Shown: in pieces, positions 9,003 to 19,301 of the stretch
Layout of the letters: each line of letters opens with the position of its first letter
Numbering within the stretch: the first letter of the stretch is position 1
Source of the DNA: Oceanobacillus neutriphilus
GTDB lineage: Bacteria > Bacillota > Bacilli > Bacillales > Amphibacillaceae
Assembly (NCBI RefSeq): GCF_014645515.1
Contig: NZ_BMLW01000006.1
Location: 186,001 to 250,000, forward strand
Direction: 5' to 3'
DNA length: 64,000 nt
Program-made: the position numbers and the translations under genes
The notes under the pieces: generated by a model
What the model was told of the DNA's origin: nothing
What the model saw: the letters and a program-made list of their open reading frames with translations, nothing else
Database searches by the model: none

Positions 9003-10025
9003 TTAATCGCGCATTTTCGGATCAAATGCATCACGTAGTCCATCTCCAATTAAATTACATACAATCAAAATCACACAGATAAGGATACACGGAATAATCA
9101 TCAGATGAGGTAAAAATTGAAACGTTTTATAACCGTCCTCAATCAGTGTACCTAAGGATGCCGATGGAGCCTGTAATCCAATTCCGATAAAGCTTAAGAA
9201 AGCTTCAAAGAAAATAGCACTAGGAATCGTGAACATGGTATTTATAATAATAACCCCTGATAAATTCGGTAACAGATGCTTGAAAAGGAGTCGATTATTT
9301 TTAGCACCCAATGTCCGCGAAGCTAGTATATATTCCTGGTCTTTTAATTTAAGAACTTGTCCACGGACGACCCTTGCCATACCAATCCAGCCGGTAATAA
9401 CCATTGCTATCGTGATGGACATAATACCCGGTTTCAGGATTAAGAGCATTAAAATTACTACAATTAAGTTTGGAATACCAGAAATAACTTCCAAAATACG
9501 CTGCATCACGTTATCTGTTCTGCCGCCTTTAAATCCGGATACTAAACCATAAATAACGCCAACCAGCATATCAATAGCAGCTGCCAGTACAGCAATATAC
9601 AATGATACTCTCGTTCCCAGCCAGACGCGGGTAAATAAGTCTCTTCCAAGACTATCGGTACCAAACCAATAGTATTCTTCTATATTCATCTGTTCGTATT
9701 TATTTACTTCCTCGCCGCCAATTTTCTGCTTACCGTCAAAGATACCCATATTCTCTAAAACTGGTACACGTGGCGGAAGATTACTTTTTGAAACATCCTG
9801 CTCATAACCATCATGACCTGAAAGATGTGGTCCAATAATAGCCATAATGACGACCAGCGCCAATATAATTAAACTGACGATGGCTGCTTTATTTTTTCGA
9901 ACGCGAAGCCAGGCATCCTTCATAAACGAAAGCTGCGGTTTCTCCAGCCTCTCGGCCCCTTCATGATCAATTGGAGCAGGCTCAAATTGTTCTTTCGGTA
10001 TTTCTTTTATTTCTTCTTTATTCAT
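9003..10025 (-). CDS. oppC: Oligopeptide ABC transporter permease OppC
   Basis: 340-aa permease. It has an N-terminal cytoplasmic region, one membrane segment (about residues 45-65), a 90-residue loop with the family's YYWFGTDSLGRDLFTR motif, then the six-segment permease core. The EAA loop 'ASRTLGAKNNRLLFKHLLPN' is present. The ATG overlaps the oppB stop by one base (TAATG), indicating coupling. Confidence 0.93.
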   Translation of the reverse strand: MNKEEIKEIPKEQFEPAPIDHEGAERLEKPQLSFMKDAWLRVRKNKAAIVSLIILALVVIMAIIGPHLSGHDGYEQDVSKSNLPPRVPVLENMGIFDGKQKIGGEEVNKYEQMNIEEYYWFGTDSLGRDLFTRVWLGTRVSLYIAVLAAAIDMLVGVIYGLVSGFKGGRTDNVMQRILEVISGIPNLIVVILMLLILKPGIMSITIAMVITGWIGMARVVRGQVLKLKDQEYILASRTLGAKNNRLLFKHLLPNLSGVIIINTMFTIPSAIFFEAFLSFIGIGLQAPSASLGTLIEDGYKTFQFLPHLMIIPCILICVILIVCNLIGDGLRDAFDPKMRD

Positions 10026-10954
10026 TATTTATCGCCTCCATTCAGACGAATTCTCGGATCGATAATTCCATAAAGGATATCAATAATTAAAATAATAACC
10101 GTCAGTAAGAAAGCGAAAAATAAGGTTGTTCCCATAATAATCGGGAAATCATTTGTCATAATCGATTTCACAAATTGCTCACCAATCCCTGGCACGGCAA
10201 ATACTTTCTCTACAACCATCGAACCGGTCATTAAGCCGACAGCCATAGGTCCTAATACGGTAATTAAAGGAATTAACGCATTACGAATCGCATGCTTCAC
10301 AGCTACTTCGCCGCGTGAATTTCCTTTTGCTTTTGCTAATGTAATATAATCAGATCCAAATACTTCTATCAGTTCTGTCCTCATAAAACGCGCTGCTGTA
10401 GCTATTGGGAAACAAGCTAACGCAATGGTGGGTAAAATAGATGAAGAGAAACTGTTCCAGGACGCGACTGGCAACAATTCCAATTTTACTCCAATGTAAT
10501 ATTGTAATAATGCTGCTAAAACAAAGGAAGGAATTGATTTTCCAAGTATGGCTAAAAACGTACTTCCATAATCAATCCACGTATTTTGGAACATTGCTGC
10601 AAGAACCCCAAGTGCAACACCGATGATGGTCCCTATAATCATCGCCTGGACACCAAGCTGCAACGAAGGCCCCATTCGATTCATCAACAAATCCATGACG
10701 GGCTGATTTTCAAACTGAAAGGATACACCTAAATCACCTTTTACAATGTTTACCATGTAGTTCATATACTGGACAGGAACAGGCTGATCCAATCCATACT
10801 TCGCATTTAATAGTTCACGTTGCTCTATTGTTAACCGTTCCTCATTTGAAAATGGGGTACCCGGCAGAAACTTCATCAGGAAAAAGGTAACAGAAGCAAT
10901 AATAAACAGCGTAATAATCAAATAAATTATCCGCTTGGTAATATATTTCGCCAT
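10025..10954 (-). CDS. oppB: Oligopeptide ABC transporter permease OppB
   Basis: 309-aa permease with the typical OppB start (MAKYITKRIIYLIITLFIIAS) and the EAA loop 'LAKAKGNSRGEVAVKHAIRN'. AGGAGGAC precedes the ATG. Separated from oppA by 143 bp holding a strong hairpin, so its expression is probably lower than that of the binding protein. Confidence 0.93.
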   Translation of the reverse strand: MAKYITKRIIYLIITLFIIASVTFFLMKFLPGTPFSNEERLTIEQRELLNAKYGLDQPVPVQYMNYMVNIVKGDLGVSFQFENQPVMDLLMNRMGPSLQLGVQAMIIGTIIGVALGVLAAMFQNTWIDYGSTFLAILGKSIPSFVLAALLQYYIGVKLELLPVASWNSFSSSILPTIALACFPIATAARFMRTELIEVFGSDYITLAKAKGNSRGEVAVKHAIRNALIPLITVLGPMAVGLMTGSMVVEKVFAVPGIGEQFVKSIMTNDFPIIMGTTLFFAFLLTVIILIIDILYGIIDPRIRLNGGDK

Positions 10955-11010
10955 ACTTTGTCCTCCTATATACGAATAAATGAAAATATTCTAAACTTCT
11001 GTAAAAATGA

Positions 11011-11049
11011 GGAAAAGAGAGTACTTTTCACTAAAAGTCTCTCTTTTCC
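11011..11049 (-). terminator. Attenuating hairpin between oppA and oppB
   Basis: Arms GGAAAAGAGAG and CTCTCTTTTCC with an inner ACTTTT/AAAAGT pairing and only one unpaired base between the two stem parts. On the minus strand a short T-rich stretch (ATTTTTAC) follows. It lies after oppA in an otherwise continuous operon, so partial termination or protection of the oppA mRNA end is the likely role. Confidence 0.7.
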
Positions 11050-11097
11050 ATACAGTATTAATTTCAGCGGACTTTTAAATGCACGCTTTTCAAAACA

Positions 11098-12780
11098 TTA
11101 TTTTTCGATTGTTACATTTTTTAGTGAGTAATCAGGTCCAAACAAATGCTCTTCTAAACCTTGTACATACGGTTTGATAAGTGTTAATCTTCCGCGTTGG
11201 TATACAGGTGCGATTGCAGTATCTTCCTGAACGAGAATTTTTTCAGCGTCAAGCATTGCCTGCCAACGTTTTGCAGGGTCATTTGCATAAGTTACTTTTG
11301 CATCTTCAATAAGCTGATCGTATTCTTCATTGGAAATACTTGCCTGGTTATTCGCTCCATCTGTAACATATAGATCTAAGAAAGTAAGTGGATCCAGATA
11401 ATCCGGTCCCCAGCCGTGCATTACGATATCGTAATCCTGAGCTGTCGTTCTATCTAAACGGTTTTTAAATGGTACATTTTCTAATGAAATTGTTAAACCG
11501 TCAAGATTTGTTTCTAATTGATTTTTAAAATACTCGCCAATTCTTTTTGCATTTTCAGTATCATCGCCTAAGAAATCAAGAGCAAGCTCATCTACACCTA
11601 ATTCATCTAAGCCTGTTTCCCAATATTCTTTTGCCTGTTCCAAGTCATAGCCGATTAGGTCTCCGCTTTCTTCACGGAAGTCTTCTCCTGTTTCAGGATT
11701 TACAGCTAAGCCGCGTGGTACATAACCATCAGTAGGAATGGAACCATTGGCAAGAACTTGTTCTGTAAATGATTCTTTATCAAAAGCCATTGCCAGAGCT
11801 TTACGGATATTTTCGTTGGCTAATGGTGTTTCTTCACCATCACGTTCCTGGTTGAATTTAAGATACCAGGAGCTACCTTCTTCAAACGTTGCAGCATCTT
11901 CATGATTTGCATATTGTTTTGCATATTCTGAGCTCAATGCAGCTGTACGGTCTACTTCTCCAGTTTCATACAGGTTTACCGCTGTGCTTGGCTCTTTAAC
12001 AACTTGTACATTTACTTCATCAAGGCTTACATTATCCATATCATAGTATTCTTCATTTTTTGCATATGTCCAAGTTAACCCGGAACCATCCCATTCTGTT
12101 AATACGAATGGACCGTTTGCAAGCATGTTATCACTGTTCGTTCCAAAGCTGTCGCCTTTCTCTTCTACAAAATCTTCATTTAATGGCAGGTACGTACCAA
12201 AAGCCAATAATGAATTTAAGTATTCCACAGGTTGTTCCAGAGTTACTTCTAAAGTATTATCATCTACGGCTTCAGCACCTAATTCTTCTACGTCTGCCTC
12301 ACCATTCATAATATCTGTTGCATTTTCAATAACACCTGAGAACATGTACGCATATTGGGAACCAGTGTCAGGATTTAGTGCTCTTTGCCAAGCATACACA
12401 AAATCATGTGCTGTCACAGGATCTCCATTTGACCATTTTGCATCTTCTTTTAATTTAAATGTATAAACAAGTCCATCATCACTAACCTCCGGATCACCAT
12501 CAGCAATAGCCGGAACCGGTTGATCATCCCCATCTAATACATAAAGACCTTCCATTGTTTGTCCAAATACGATAAAACTGGCAGCATCTGTTGCCAATGC
12601 AGGGTCCCCTGTTGGAATCTCTGCTGTTTCTACCATATTTAATACTTGCTCACCTGAAGCAGATGAGTCGTCACCACTATCTGAACTTCCTTCATTATCA
12701 TCGTCATTTGATCCACAAGCTGAAATCATGACCATTGTTAACGCCAAAATAATAATGAGATAATATTTAGACTTTTTCAC
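11098..12780 (-). CDS. oppA: Oligopeptide-binding lipoprotein OppA
   Basis: 560-aa SBP_bac_5 family binding protein. The N-terminal signal ends in a lipobox (ISAC, Cys about residue 22), so it is anchored on the outer face of the membrane. A very acidic, Gly/Ser/Asp-rich linker follows. Peptide-binding-protein landmarks include 'VYTFKLKEDAKWSNGDPVTAHDFVYAWQR', given here only in part. GTG at 12780 is the start, with AAAAGGGGTG upstream. High Asp/Glu content fits a salt-tolerant host. First gene of oppABCDF. Confidence 0.93.
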   Translation of the reverse strand: MKKSKYYLIIILALTMVMISACGSNDDDNEGSSDSGDDSSASGEQVLNMVETAEIPTGDPALATDAASFIVFGQTMEGLYVLDGDDQPVPAIADGDPEVSDDGLVYTFKLKEDAKWSNGDPVTAHDFVYAWQRALNPDTGSQYAYMFSGVIENATDIMNGEADVEELGAEAVDDNTLEVTLEQPVEYLNSLLAFGTYLPLNEDFVEEKGDSFGTNSDNMLANGPFVLTEWDGSGLTWTYAKNEEYYDMDNVSLDEVNVQVVKEPSTAVNLYETGEVDRTAALSSEYAKQYANHEDAATFEEGSSWYLKFNQERDGEETPLANENIRKALAMAFDKESFTEQVLANGSIPTDGYVPRGLAVNPETGEDFREESGDLIGYDLEQAKEYWETGLDELGVDELALDFLGDDTENAKRIGEYFKNQLETNLDGLTISLENVPFKNRLDRTTAQDYDIVMHGWGPDYLDPLTFLDLYVTDGANNQASISNEEYDQLIEDAKVTYANDPAKRWQAMLDAEKILVQEDTAIAPVYQRGRLTLIKPYVQGLEEHLFGPDYSLKNVTIEK

Positions 12781-12820
12781 TTTTTCTGTACACCCCTTTT
12801 ATAATTTTACTCTACTACAC

Positions 12821-12848
12821 ATTATACTAGCTTAACCATAATTGTAAA
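12821..12848 (-). promoter_or_regulatory. oppA promoter
   Basis: Minus strand: -35 TTTACA (12843-12848), 16 bases, -10 TATAAT (12821-12826), about 40 bases before the oppA start. Confidence 0.65.
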
Positions 12849-12902
12849 TATTTTTTATAATTCATCCAATACAGAAAAGAAAGATAATTGCACCACCACC
12901 CC

Positions 12903-12921
12903 TTTATTAATCGTTAATAAA
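12903..12921. promoter_or_regulatory. Operator-like palindrome upstream of oppA
   Basis: Perfect inverted repeat TTTATTAA-TCG-TTAATAAA about 55 bp upstream of the oppA -35. It is short and AT-rich, so it may be chance. A nearby TGTAAGCGTTTTAT on the minus strand resembles a CcpA cre site but misses two conserved bases. Confidence 0.35.
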
Positions 12922-13189
12922 ACGCTTACAAAAATCTTGTTAAATCAACTGTTATCCCCTCTTTTAAGGTCTTATTTAATAGAAAATGCACTCATTATTA
13001 TTACCATATTAATCCAAAAAAATAATTCTTATTGCTTGGCATTTTCTTTAGATTTTAATGTAAAAAAATATCTTTTCATTAAAAATGAGTATAAAGTCGA
13101 ATCAGATTTTGAAATATTTGTAAATTTAATTGAAAATCTATCTTTCTCTATTAAATTTTTAATCCATTATGATTTTTTTTATGCACTAA

Positions 13190-13198
13190 TGGTATAAT
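13190..13198 (+). promoter_or_regulatory. Extended -10 promoter of the 113-aa membrane protein gene
   Basis: TGGTATAAT (TGN-TATAAT) 36 bases before the ATG at 13234, in a very AT-rich tract. No convincing -35. Confidence 0.5.
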
Positions 13199-13233
13199 AT
13201 GTTACATATTCACTTTGAAGGACGTTGATAGTT

Positions 13234-13575
13234 ATGATTAAAAAATCATTTGTATGGATTGTATTCTCCCAAATCCTCATCTTGTTATTCTGCTTTATTT
13301 TTTATCATCGTATTAATCTTTTATCCTACATAAATGTTTCCTTTGTCATCGGCGCAGTTCTTATTCTATACGCGATGGCAGGTTATGTGATCAAAGGGCG
13401 CTTTTTTGATATTGTATTCTACAGCTTTCAGTATTTTTTCAGCCGGATGTCTAACCGGGATCGCCGGCCGCTCTCTGAACTGGCGCCTCAGCACTATGTC
13501 ATACCATTTATAACCGGCTGTACTGCTATTGTTCTTATGCTTGGCGGTTTACTTATTTATTATTTTTCTCTTTAG
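13234..13575 (+). CDS. Small integral membrane protein, DUF3899-like
   Basis: 113-aa hypothetical protein with about four hydrophobic segments (residues ~5-22, 27-48, 55-70, 90-110) and a short basic loop (RMSNRDRRPLSELAPQ). It resembles small DUF3899 proteins of bacilli, a tentative match from overall pattern. ATG at 13234 is preferred over TTG at 13225 because AAGGA lies 11 bases upstream of the ATG. Transcribed against the surrounding operons and bounded by a terminator. Function unknown. Confidence 0.6.
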   Translation: MIKKSFVWIVFSQILILLFCFIFYHRINLLSYINVSFVIGAVLILYAMAGYVIKGRFFDIVFYSFQYFFSRMSNRDRRPLSELAPQHYVIPFITGCTAIVLMLGGLLIYYFSL

Positions 13576-13650
13576 AAATGAATTTAGTCGATAGTACAAG
13601 CAGAAGACACTGCCAACATAGAACCCCTGTGAAGAAAGTTCTTTTGATTC

Positions 13651-13692
13651 GAAAAAGAGGATTCCAGTGTAATTACAGGATTCCTCTTTTTC
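13651..13692. terminator. Bidirectional terminator between 113-aa gene and dnaC
   Basis: Arms GAAAAAGAGGA / TCCTCTTTTTC, 11 bp, with A-rich and T-rich flanks that serve both directions. Lies between convergent genes. Confidence 0.8.
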
Positions 13693-13746
13693 TTCATATT
13701 ATTGACAAAAATGGACTTGTTTTTTTGACCAAATAAACCTCCTGGA

Positions 13747-15108
13747 TTACATTGCCGGTGGAATATCGCCTTCCCCGTAACGATGATCTAAATCCACAAA
13801 CTTATTATACTCTTTAACAAAGGCAAGCTCTACCGTACCTGTTGGACCGTTACGCTGTTTAGCGATGATAATCTCAATAATATTCTGCTTCTCTGTTTCT
13901 TTATCATAATAATCATCACGATATAGGAAGCCTACAATATCCGCATCCTGCTCAATACTTCCGGATTCACGGATATCTGACATCATCGGCCGTTTGTCCT
14001 GTCTTGATTCCACACCACGGGAAAGCTGAGATAAGGCAATAAGCGGAACCTCGAGCTCACGGGCTAACGCCTTTAAGGAACGGGAAATCTCAGAGACCTC
14101 CTGCTGCCGGTTTTCCTTCGAGCTGCCGCTTCCCTGAATAAGCTGCAGATAATCAATCAGAATCATTCCCAGGCCATGCTCCTGCTTCAGGCGCCGGCAC
14201 TTGGAACGAATTTCATTCACACGCACCCCTGGTGTATCGTCAATATATATTCCTGCATTCGACAACGAACCCATCGCCATGGTGAGTTTACTCCAGTCAT
14301 CTGCCTGCAGCTGACCATTTCTAAGACGCTGTGCATCAATATTCCCCTCTGCACAGAGCATACGTTGAACCAGCTGATCAGCACCCATCTCCAAGCTGAA
14401 AATAGCAACATTTTCATCCGTTTTCACAGCAACATTCTGAGCCACATTTAGTGCAAATGCTGTTTTCCCCACAGATGGCCGTGCTGCAATAATAATTAAG
14501 TCATTCCGCTGAAATCCTGCTGTAATCCGGTCCAAATCTAAGAACCCAGTTGGAACTCCGGTTACATCGCCTTTTTGCTGATGAAGCTGCTCAATATTGT
14601 CATACACACTAATTAAGACGTCTTTTATATTTTTAAAAGCTCCTGAATTTTTACGTCCGGAAACCTCTAAAATACTTTTTTCTGCATCGTTTAAAACATC
14701 TTCAACCTCATCCTCTTTTTCAAAGGATGCTGTAACAATATCTGTTGCTTTCCGGATTAAACGGCGAAGCGTTGATTTTTCTTCTACCATTTTACTGTAA
14801 TATTCAACATTCGCTGCTGTAGGCACACTCTCAGCCAGTTCAGTTAAGTAGGATACACCGCCTGCTTCCTCCAGCTGCTTCCTGTCATTTAAAAACGTGG
14901 TAACCGTCACTACATCAATCGGTTCACCGCGGTCAGATAAAGTCATCATAGCAGTAAAAATAAGCTGGTGACTCGCACGGTAGAAATCCTCTGGAATTAG
15001 TATTTCAGAAGCCTGTACAAAGGCTGTCGGCTCTAAAAATACTGCACCTAAAACAGATTGCTCTGCTTCTATATTATGTGGTGGCGTACGATCAAAAGCT
15101 GCACTCAT
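13747..15108 (-). CDS. dnaC: Replicative DNA helicase (DnaB-type hexamer)
   Basis: 453-aa replicative helicase, named DnaC in Bacillus and DnaB elsewhere. The N-terminal DnaB domain begins PPHNIEAEQSVLGAVF; a RecA-like ATPase carries Walker A ARPSVGKTA, DNA-binding loops and the DIRESGSIEQDAD motif. Length matches the family (454 aa in B. subtilis). It unwinds DNA at forks and is loaded at oriC by DnaA/DnaD/DnaB/DnaI. Last gene of yybS-gdpP-rplI-dnaC, the same order as in B. subtilis. Confidence 0.97.
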   Translation of the reverse strand: MSAAFDRTPPHNIEAEQSVLGAVFLEPTAFVQASEILIPEDFYRASHQLIFTAMMTLSDRGEPIDVVTVTTFLNDRKQLEEAGGVSYLTELAESVPTAANVEYYSKMVEEKSTLRRLIRKATDIVTASFEKEDEVEDVLNDAEKSILEVSGRKNSGAFKNIKDVLISVYDNIEQLHQQKGDVTGVPTGFLDLDRITAGFQRNDLIIIAARPSVGKTAFALNVAQNVAVKTDENVAIFSLEMGADQLVQRMLCAEGNIDAQRLRNGQLQADDWSKLTMAMGSLSNAGIYIDDTPGVRVNEIRSKCRRLKQEHGLGMILIDYLQLIQGSGSSKENRQQEVSEISRSLKALARELEVPLIALSQLSRGVESRQDKRPMMSDIRESGSIEQDADIVGFLYRDDYYDKETEKQNIIEIIIAKQRNGPTGTVELAFVKEYNKFVDLDHRYGEGDIPPAM

Positions 15109-15145
15109 TCTCTCTCCTCCGTATTCCTGTTATACGAGTGAGAAA

Positions 15146-15184
15146 AAAAGAAACCGGCGTACTTCTTTAATGCCAATTTCTTTT
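15146..15184 (-). terminator. Possible attenuator between rplI and dnaC
   Basis: On the minus strand, an AAAAGAAA..GGC arm pairs with GCC..TTTCTTTT and is followed by more T. The stem has a two-base mismatch. It could partly separate rplI from dnaC expression. Confidence 0.45.
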
Positions 15185-15212
15185 CATTTTCTCTGTTTGT
15201 ATAGATTACTTA

Positions 15213-15659
15213 TTACTTTTCTTTCACATGAACCTTCACAGAACCGGATACTTCCGGATGCAATTTAACCGGAACATTTGTATATCCTAATGCACGGATC
15301 GGCTCATCTAATTCAATTTTACGTTTATCAAGCTTGTAACCATGCTGCTTGTTTAATGCTTCTGCAATCTGCTTGCTTGTAATGGAACCAAATAAACGTC
15401 CATTTTCACCAGATTTTGCTTCCAGCTCAACTGTTAAATCAGCTAATTTATCTTTTAAATTAATCGCACTCTCTTTTTCTTCTATTTCTAATTTATCCTG
15501 TTTTTTCTTTTTCGCGTCCAGAGCTTTTAAGTTTCCGGAAGTAGCTTCTTCTGCCAGTTTATTTTTTAACAGGTAATTACGAGCGTAGCCGTCAGGAACA
15601 TTTTTTACATCGCCTTTTTTTGCTTTCCCTTTGACATCTTTTAAGAAAATAACTTTCAT
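15213..15659 (-). CDS. rplI: 50S ribosomal protein L9
   Basis: 148-aa L9. N-terminal RNA-binding domain ([30 protein letters not shown] begins it), a long connecting helix and a C-terminal domain ending KVHVKEK. It binds 23S rRNA near the L1 stalk base. The ATG overlaps the gdpP stop by 4 bp (ATGA), so translation is coupled to the c-di-AMP phosphodiesterase as in other bacilli. Confidence 0.97.
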   Translation of the reverse strand: MKVIFLKDVKGKAKKGDVKNVPDGYARNYLLKNKLAEEATSGNLKALDAKKKKQDKLEIEEKESAINLKDKLADLTVELEAKSGENGRLFGSITSKQIAEALNKQHGYKLDKRKIELDEPIRALGYTNVPVKLHPEVSGSVKVHVKEK

Positions 15660-17641
15660 TCTGAATCTCTCCCTTTTTTATACTCTAATTCATCAATAAT
15701 CTCTATCAGCATTTCTTTTGCTTCATCTATGGTTTTACCCTCAATTTGCGTAGCTGCATTCGTCAAATGTCCGCCGCCATTCATTTTTTCCATAATGACC
15801 TGAACATTTACATCGCCCAGTGACCTTGCACTGATGCCAACTCTGCCATCTGACCGTTCCGAGATAACAAATGACGCTGAAATGCCCTCCATCGTCAGTA
15901 AGGTATCCGCAGCTTGGGCAATCAACACCGGACTGTATGCTTTCCCGCTCGGCGCTTTGGCAATAGCAATATGATCATTGTATATTTGTGTTCTTTCAAT
16001 AATATGACTGCGCTGGACAAAAACATCCAAATCCTCTTTAAGAAGACGCTGAACCAATACGGTATCTGCTCCCTGCGATCTAAGATAGGATGCTGCATCA
16101 AAGGTTCTCGAGCCGGTACGCAATGTAAAGCTTTTTGTATCAACGATAATCCCGGCTAAAAGTGCTGTTGCCTCCAGCATTTTCAGCTTCGTCCCTTTTG
16201 GTTGATACTCCAGTAACTCTGTCACAAGCTCAGCAGTGGATGACGCATAAGGCTCCATATAAACAAGCGTTGGATTATCAATAAATTCCTCGGCCCGGCG
16301 ATGATGGTCTATAACAATTTTATAATCGGTATAGTTTAATAAGCTTTCCACTGCAACCATATTCGGTTTATGCGTATCCACAACAATTAACAGGCTCTGC
16401 TGGTCTGCCATCAGGTCCTCTGCTTCTTCAGGACTGACAAATTGTTCCCAAAGCTCCTCATCTTCACGAATACGATCCATCAGCTTCGAAACACCTGTCT
16501 CCACATCATTCTCATCAAATACTATATAACCGGGGACGTCATTTGTTTTAGCAATATTTAAAACACCAATCGCTGCACCGATTGCATCCATATCTGGTGA
16601 TTTATGTCCCATAATAATAACATTCTCACTTGCACGAACCAACTCTTTAAGCGCATGAGAGATAACCCTTGCTCTTACACGGGTGCGTTTTTCCATTGGG
16701 TTAGTTTTCCCGCCATAAAAACGTACCTTTCCATTCTCATCCTTAATAGCGACCTGATCACCGCCGCGGCCCAAGGCTAGATCTAAGCTCGATTGTGCAA
16801 TCTCTCCAATTTCAGGCAGCGACATATTTCCAGCACCAACCCCGATACTCAATGTAACCGGGTTGCTTTCAGATCCACCCATTTCCCGCACTTCATCTAA
16901 AATAGCAAATTTTACTTTTTCCAGCTCTTCGAGAATTTCTACATTTCCAACCGCCAAGAATCTTTCCTGTGACGTCCGCTTCAAATAAAGCCCGTAACGG
17001 CTCGACCAGTTATTAAGAACAGCTGTTACTTGAGAGTTCAATTGGCTCTTTGCCGTATCATCCATATTTTGTGTGATTTCTTCATAATTATCTAAGAAGA
17101 TAATGGCAAGCACCGTCTGTTCATTATGATAACGTTCCTTCAGTTCTTGATGCTCTGTCCGATCAAGGAAATAGAGCAGCTTCTCTTCCTTTTTGATGAC
17201 ACACAGAAACGTATAATCGCCAATTTCTACCCAAATCTCATTCCTGTTATCTATAATCATCGGAATTAAATCCTCTGATAAATTATTAAGAGATTCACCA
17301 ATAATGGTATCTTTGCTCGTCTTAAATTGATTCATAAATGGATTAGACCATTCTACCTGATAGTTATCATTGAATAAAATAATTCCAAAAGGCATCTCTA
17401 ACAATGCCTCAGAACCAACCTTTTTTACTCGATGGGAAATGGTCGATATATATTCCTCTGCTTCATCAAGAAGCACCCTTTCCGTTCGAATACTATAATA
17501 AAATGAAGCAGCAAAGACAACTGTCATTATTAAGCCAACTATCCATTGATAGTACCATACACATAAAAGCAAAATAAAAGTAAGGATATAGATAATCCAT
17601 ACATGCTTGCTTAATGCTGGTCTATTCTCTAAATCTGGCAC
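15656..17641 (-). CDS. gdpP: Cyclic-di-AMP phosphodiesterase GdpP
   Basis: 661-aa membrane protein. Two N-terminal transmembrane helices (about residues 15-50), a degenerate PAS domain, a degenerate GGDEF domain, then DHH ([11 protein letters not shown] and the VIDHHRR catalytic motif) and DHHA1 domains (GGGHLTNAA). It hydrolyses c-di-AMP and so affects potassium and osmolyte uptake and cell-wall stress. GTG at 17641 is chosen as start because AAGGAG sits 9 bases upstream; an in-frame TTG at 17659 has no site. Length is close to B. subtilis GdpP/YybT. Confidence 0.95.
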   Translation of the reverse strand: MPDLENRPALSKHVWIIYILTFILLLCVWYYQWIVGLIMTVVFAASFYYSIRTERVLLDEAEEYISTISHRVKKVGSEALLEMPFGIILFNDNYQVEWSNPFMNQFKTSKDTIIGESLNNLSEDLIPMIIDNRNEIWVEIGDYTFLCVIKKEEKLLYFLDRTEHQELKERYHNEQTVLAIIFLDNYEEITQNMDDTAKSQLNSQVTAVLNNWSSRYGLYLKRTSQERFLAVGNVEILEELEKVKFAILDEVREMGGSESNPVTLSIGVGAGNMSLPEIGEIAQSSLDLALGRGGDQVAIKDENGKVRFYGGKTNPMEKRTRVRARVISHALKELVRASENVIIMGHKSPDMDAIGAAIGVLNIAKTNDVPGYIVFDENDVETGVSKLMDRIREDEELWEQFVSPEEAEDLMADQQSLLIVVDTHKPNMVAVESLLNYTDYKIVIDHHRRAEEFIDNPTLVYMEPYASSTAELVTELLEYQPKGTKLKMLEATALLAGIIVDTKSFTLRTGSRTFDAASYLRSQGADTVLVQRLLKEDLDVFVQRSHIIERTQIYNDHIAIAKAPSGKAYSPVLIAQAADTLLTMEGISASFVISERSDGRVGISARSLGDVNVQVIMEKMNGGGHLTNAATQIEGKTIDEAKEMLIEIIDELEYKKGRDSE

Positions 17642-17798
17642 GGCATTCAGCTCCTTCAAAATCCAACAATCTGTCTTGCTTTTATTTAGAATTAAAAATA
17701 TAAATCTTATTGCAAATCTGTTCTTAACCTGAACGCTAAACCGATCAGGTATACAGCTTCAAACCATAAGCCGGTATATAAGAAGCTGTCTGCCCCTA

Positions 17799-18731
17799 TT
17801 ATTTCAACCGGCTTCTTAATCGGAAACCTATATCAATTATACCTAAGATTCGGACGAAATAAAGAAGAAATGTTGGAAAAAGAATTGTTAGGATAACGAT
17901 TAAAATAGGAAATACTTTTGATCTTTTTTTAATATGTGCAAAATAAAAAATGAAAGAGAATCCCTGCAAGGACAAGGCAATTCCGACAATCATCAATAAA
18001 TTCTGTGCACCAAAATACATCGTGCTTCCTTCGGCGAAGTCGATAACAGATAGAATTAATGCTAACAGATAAACCCAAATAATCGCACTAGGAAATTGCA
18101 GTTCACGAAATGGCGGAAAATAGAACTTTTCTTTTCCCACCCGGTTAAACCACTTATAGCTGATCCATTGGGTAATAAAAGCTGTAATAAAAGCAAAAAG
18201 AACCATAAAAGTTGGAATTAATTGTTGGAATAAGTCGATTTGTGTGTCTATCAGCACCTCTATGTCTTTTTCATTTAATGATGGATTAATACTTTCTATC
18301 ATAGATGTGCTGGTGTTAACAGATTCTTCCACAATCTGACTAAATTCAGACATAATATTAACGCCCATCAGCGTTTGTATAAAAATATAAGAAATGAGCA
18401 TTCCAATAATAAAACCAAATGTACCTTGAGCCAGTGTTTCATAGGCTGTATTCTTTTTATATATCGCATGACCGATAAAAAGTCCTCCTGCAGCAGCAAC
18501 TAATACTAACGGCAAAATAATATACGACAGCAGCAATGTAGAAATAAAGGCAACAGCCACTGTCACAACAAGACCAGCTTTTACTCCATGCCGCTTCACA
18601 TAGAAAATAAAAGGAACAGGCAAAACAAAAGCTGTAATTAAACTAAGTATCGGTAATAAGGAAGCCACCAATATTGCAATTAAGATCGCAATTACTACGG
18701 CTCCTTCTGTAATCTTTTTCGATTGATTCAT
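17799..18731 (-). CDS. yybS: YybS family (DUF2232) membrane protein
   Basis: 310-aa polytopic membrane protein with about eight hydrophobic helices, matching the DUF2232/YybS family by pattern and by its place upstream of gdpP. Relatives resemble S-component-like transport proteins; no substrate is known. GAGGTG lies 9 bases before the ATG. A 158-bp gap with a weak inverted repeat (ACAGCTTC...GAAGCTGT) separates it from gdpP. Confidence 0.8.
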   Translation of the reverse strand: MNQSKKITEGAVVIAILIAILVASLLPILSLITAFVLPVPFIFYVKRHGVKAGLVVTVAVAFISTLLLSYIILPLVLVAAAGGLFIGHAIYKKNTAYETLAQGTFGFIIGMLISYIFIQTLMGVNIMSEFSQIVEESVNTSTSMIESINPSLNEKDIEVLIDTQIDLFQQLIPTFMVLFAFITAFITQWISYKWFNRVGKEKFYFPPFRELQFPSAIIWVYLLALILSVIDFAEGSTMYFGAQNLLMIVGIALSLQGFSFIFYFAHIKKRSKVFPILIVILTILFPTFLLYFVRILGIIDIGFRLRSRLK

Positions 18732-19021
18732 ATACTACTGCACCTCGTTCTAGCAAAAATAAATACTTATAAAGAATCAAATTAGCTGCTCCTTCTCTTT
18801 CTTTCCCATATCCATATATCTTAATAAAACTCTATGAAAGGCAGCAACATAATAATTCAACACATACTCCACTATAATAACACGAATTTAGCAGAAAGGC
18901 TTGTATCGCACCTTGTTCATTTATTATTATATTGGTCCCTCGGGTCAGTAAATTTATGATATCAAGCATTTTATCATAGAAATGAGGAAATAAAATATTT
19001 TTGAAATAAAATCACATAATT

Positions 19022-19035
19022 ATTTCCCGGGAAAT
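19022..19035. promoter_or_regulatory. Noc-binding site (NBS)
   Basis: ATTTCCCGGGAAAT, an exact match to the 14-bp palindrome bound by the nucleoid-occlusion protein Noc in B. subtilis. noc itself is encoded at 37456-38313. The site lies in a 570-bp intergenic stretch between yybS and a divergent membrane-protein gene in which nothing else was recognised. Confidence 0.75.
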
Positions 19036-19301
19036 TTGTCGAATAGCGCTATTTTCTTTCCCATCTGAGAGCTGATTCCTTTATAATAGTAGTGTTGCCA
19101 ATTAGAAATGGATTAAATCATTTCATTTTCTGTTGGTTTCAGCTTGTACATATATTATTTATTAAGATTTGGCAGAAACAACTTTTTCAGGCCCAACAGC
19201 ATCAATTACTTATTAATTTGTCCATAACAAAAGTGAATATTATACCTGTTTAAATAACCCAGAAAGTAGAAGCAGCACTACTGAATTAAAGGATGGGGAA
19301 A

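Noticed and set aside
12937-13197. 86-codon open frame on the + strand upstream of the small membrane protein
   Set aside because: Very AT-rich, no ribosome site, biased to Phe/Ile/Asn/Lys as expected for random AT-rich DNA, and it overlaps the oppA promoter region.
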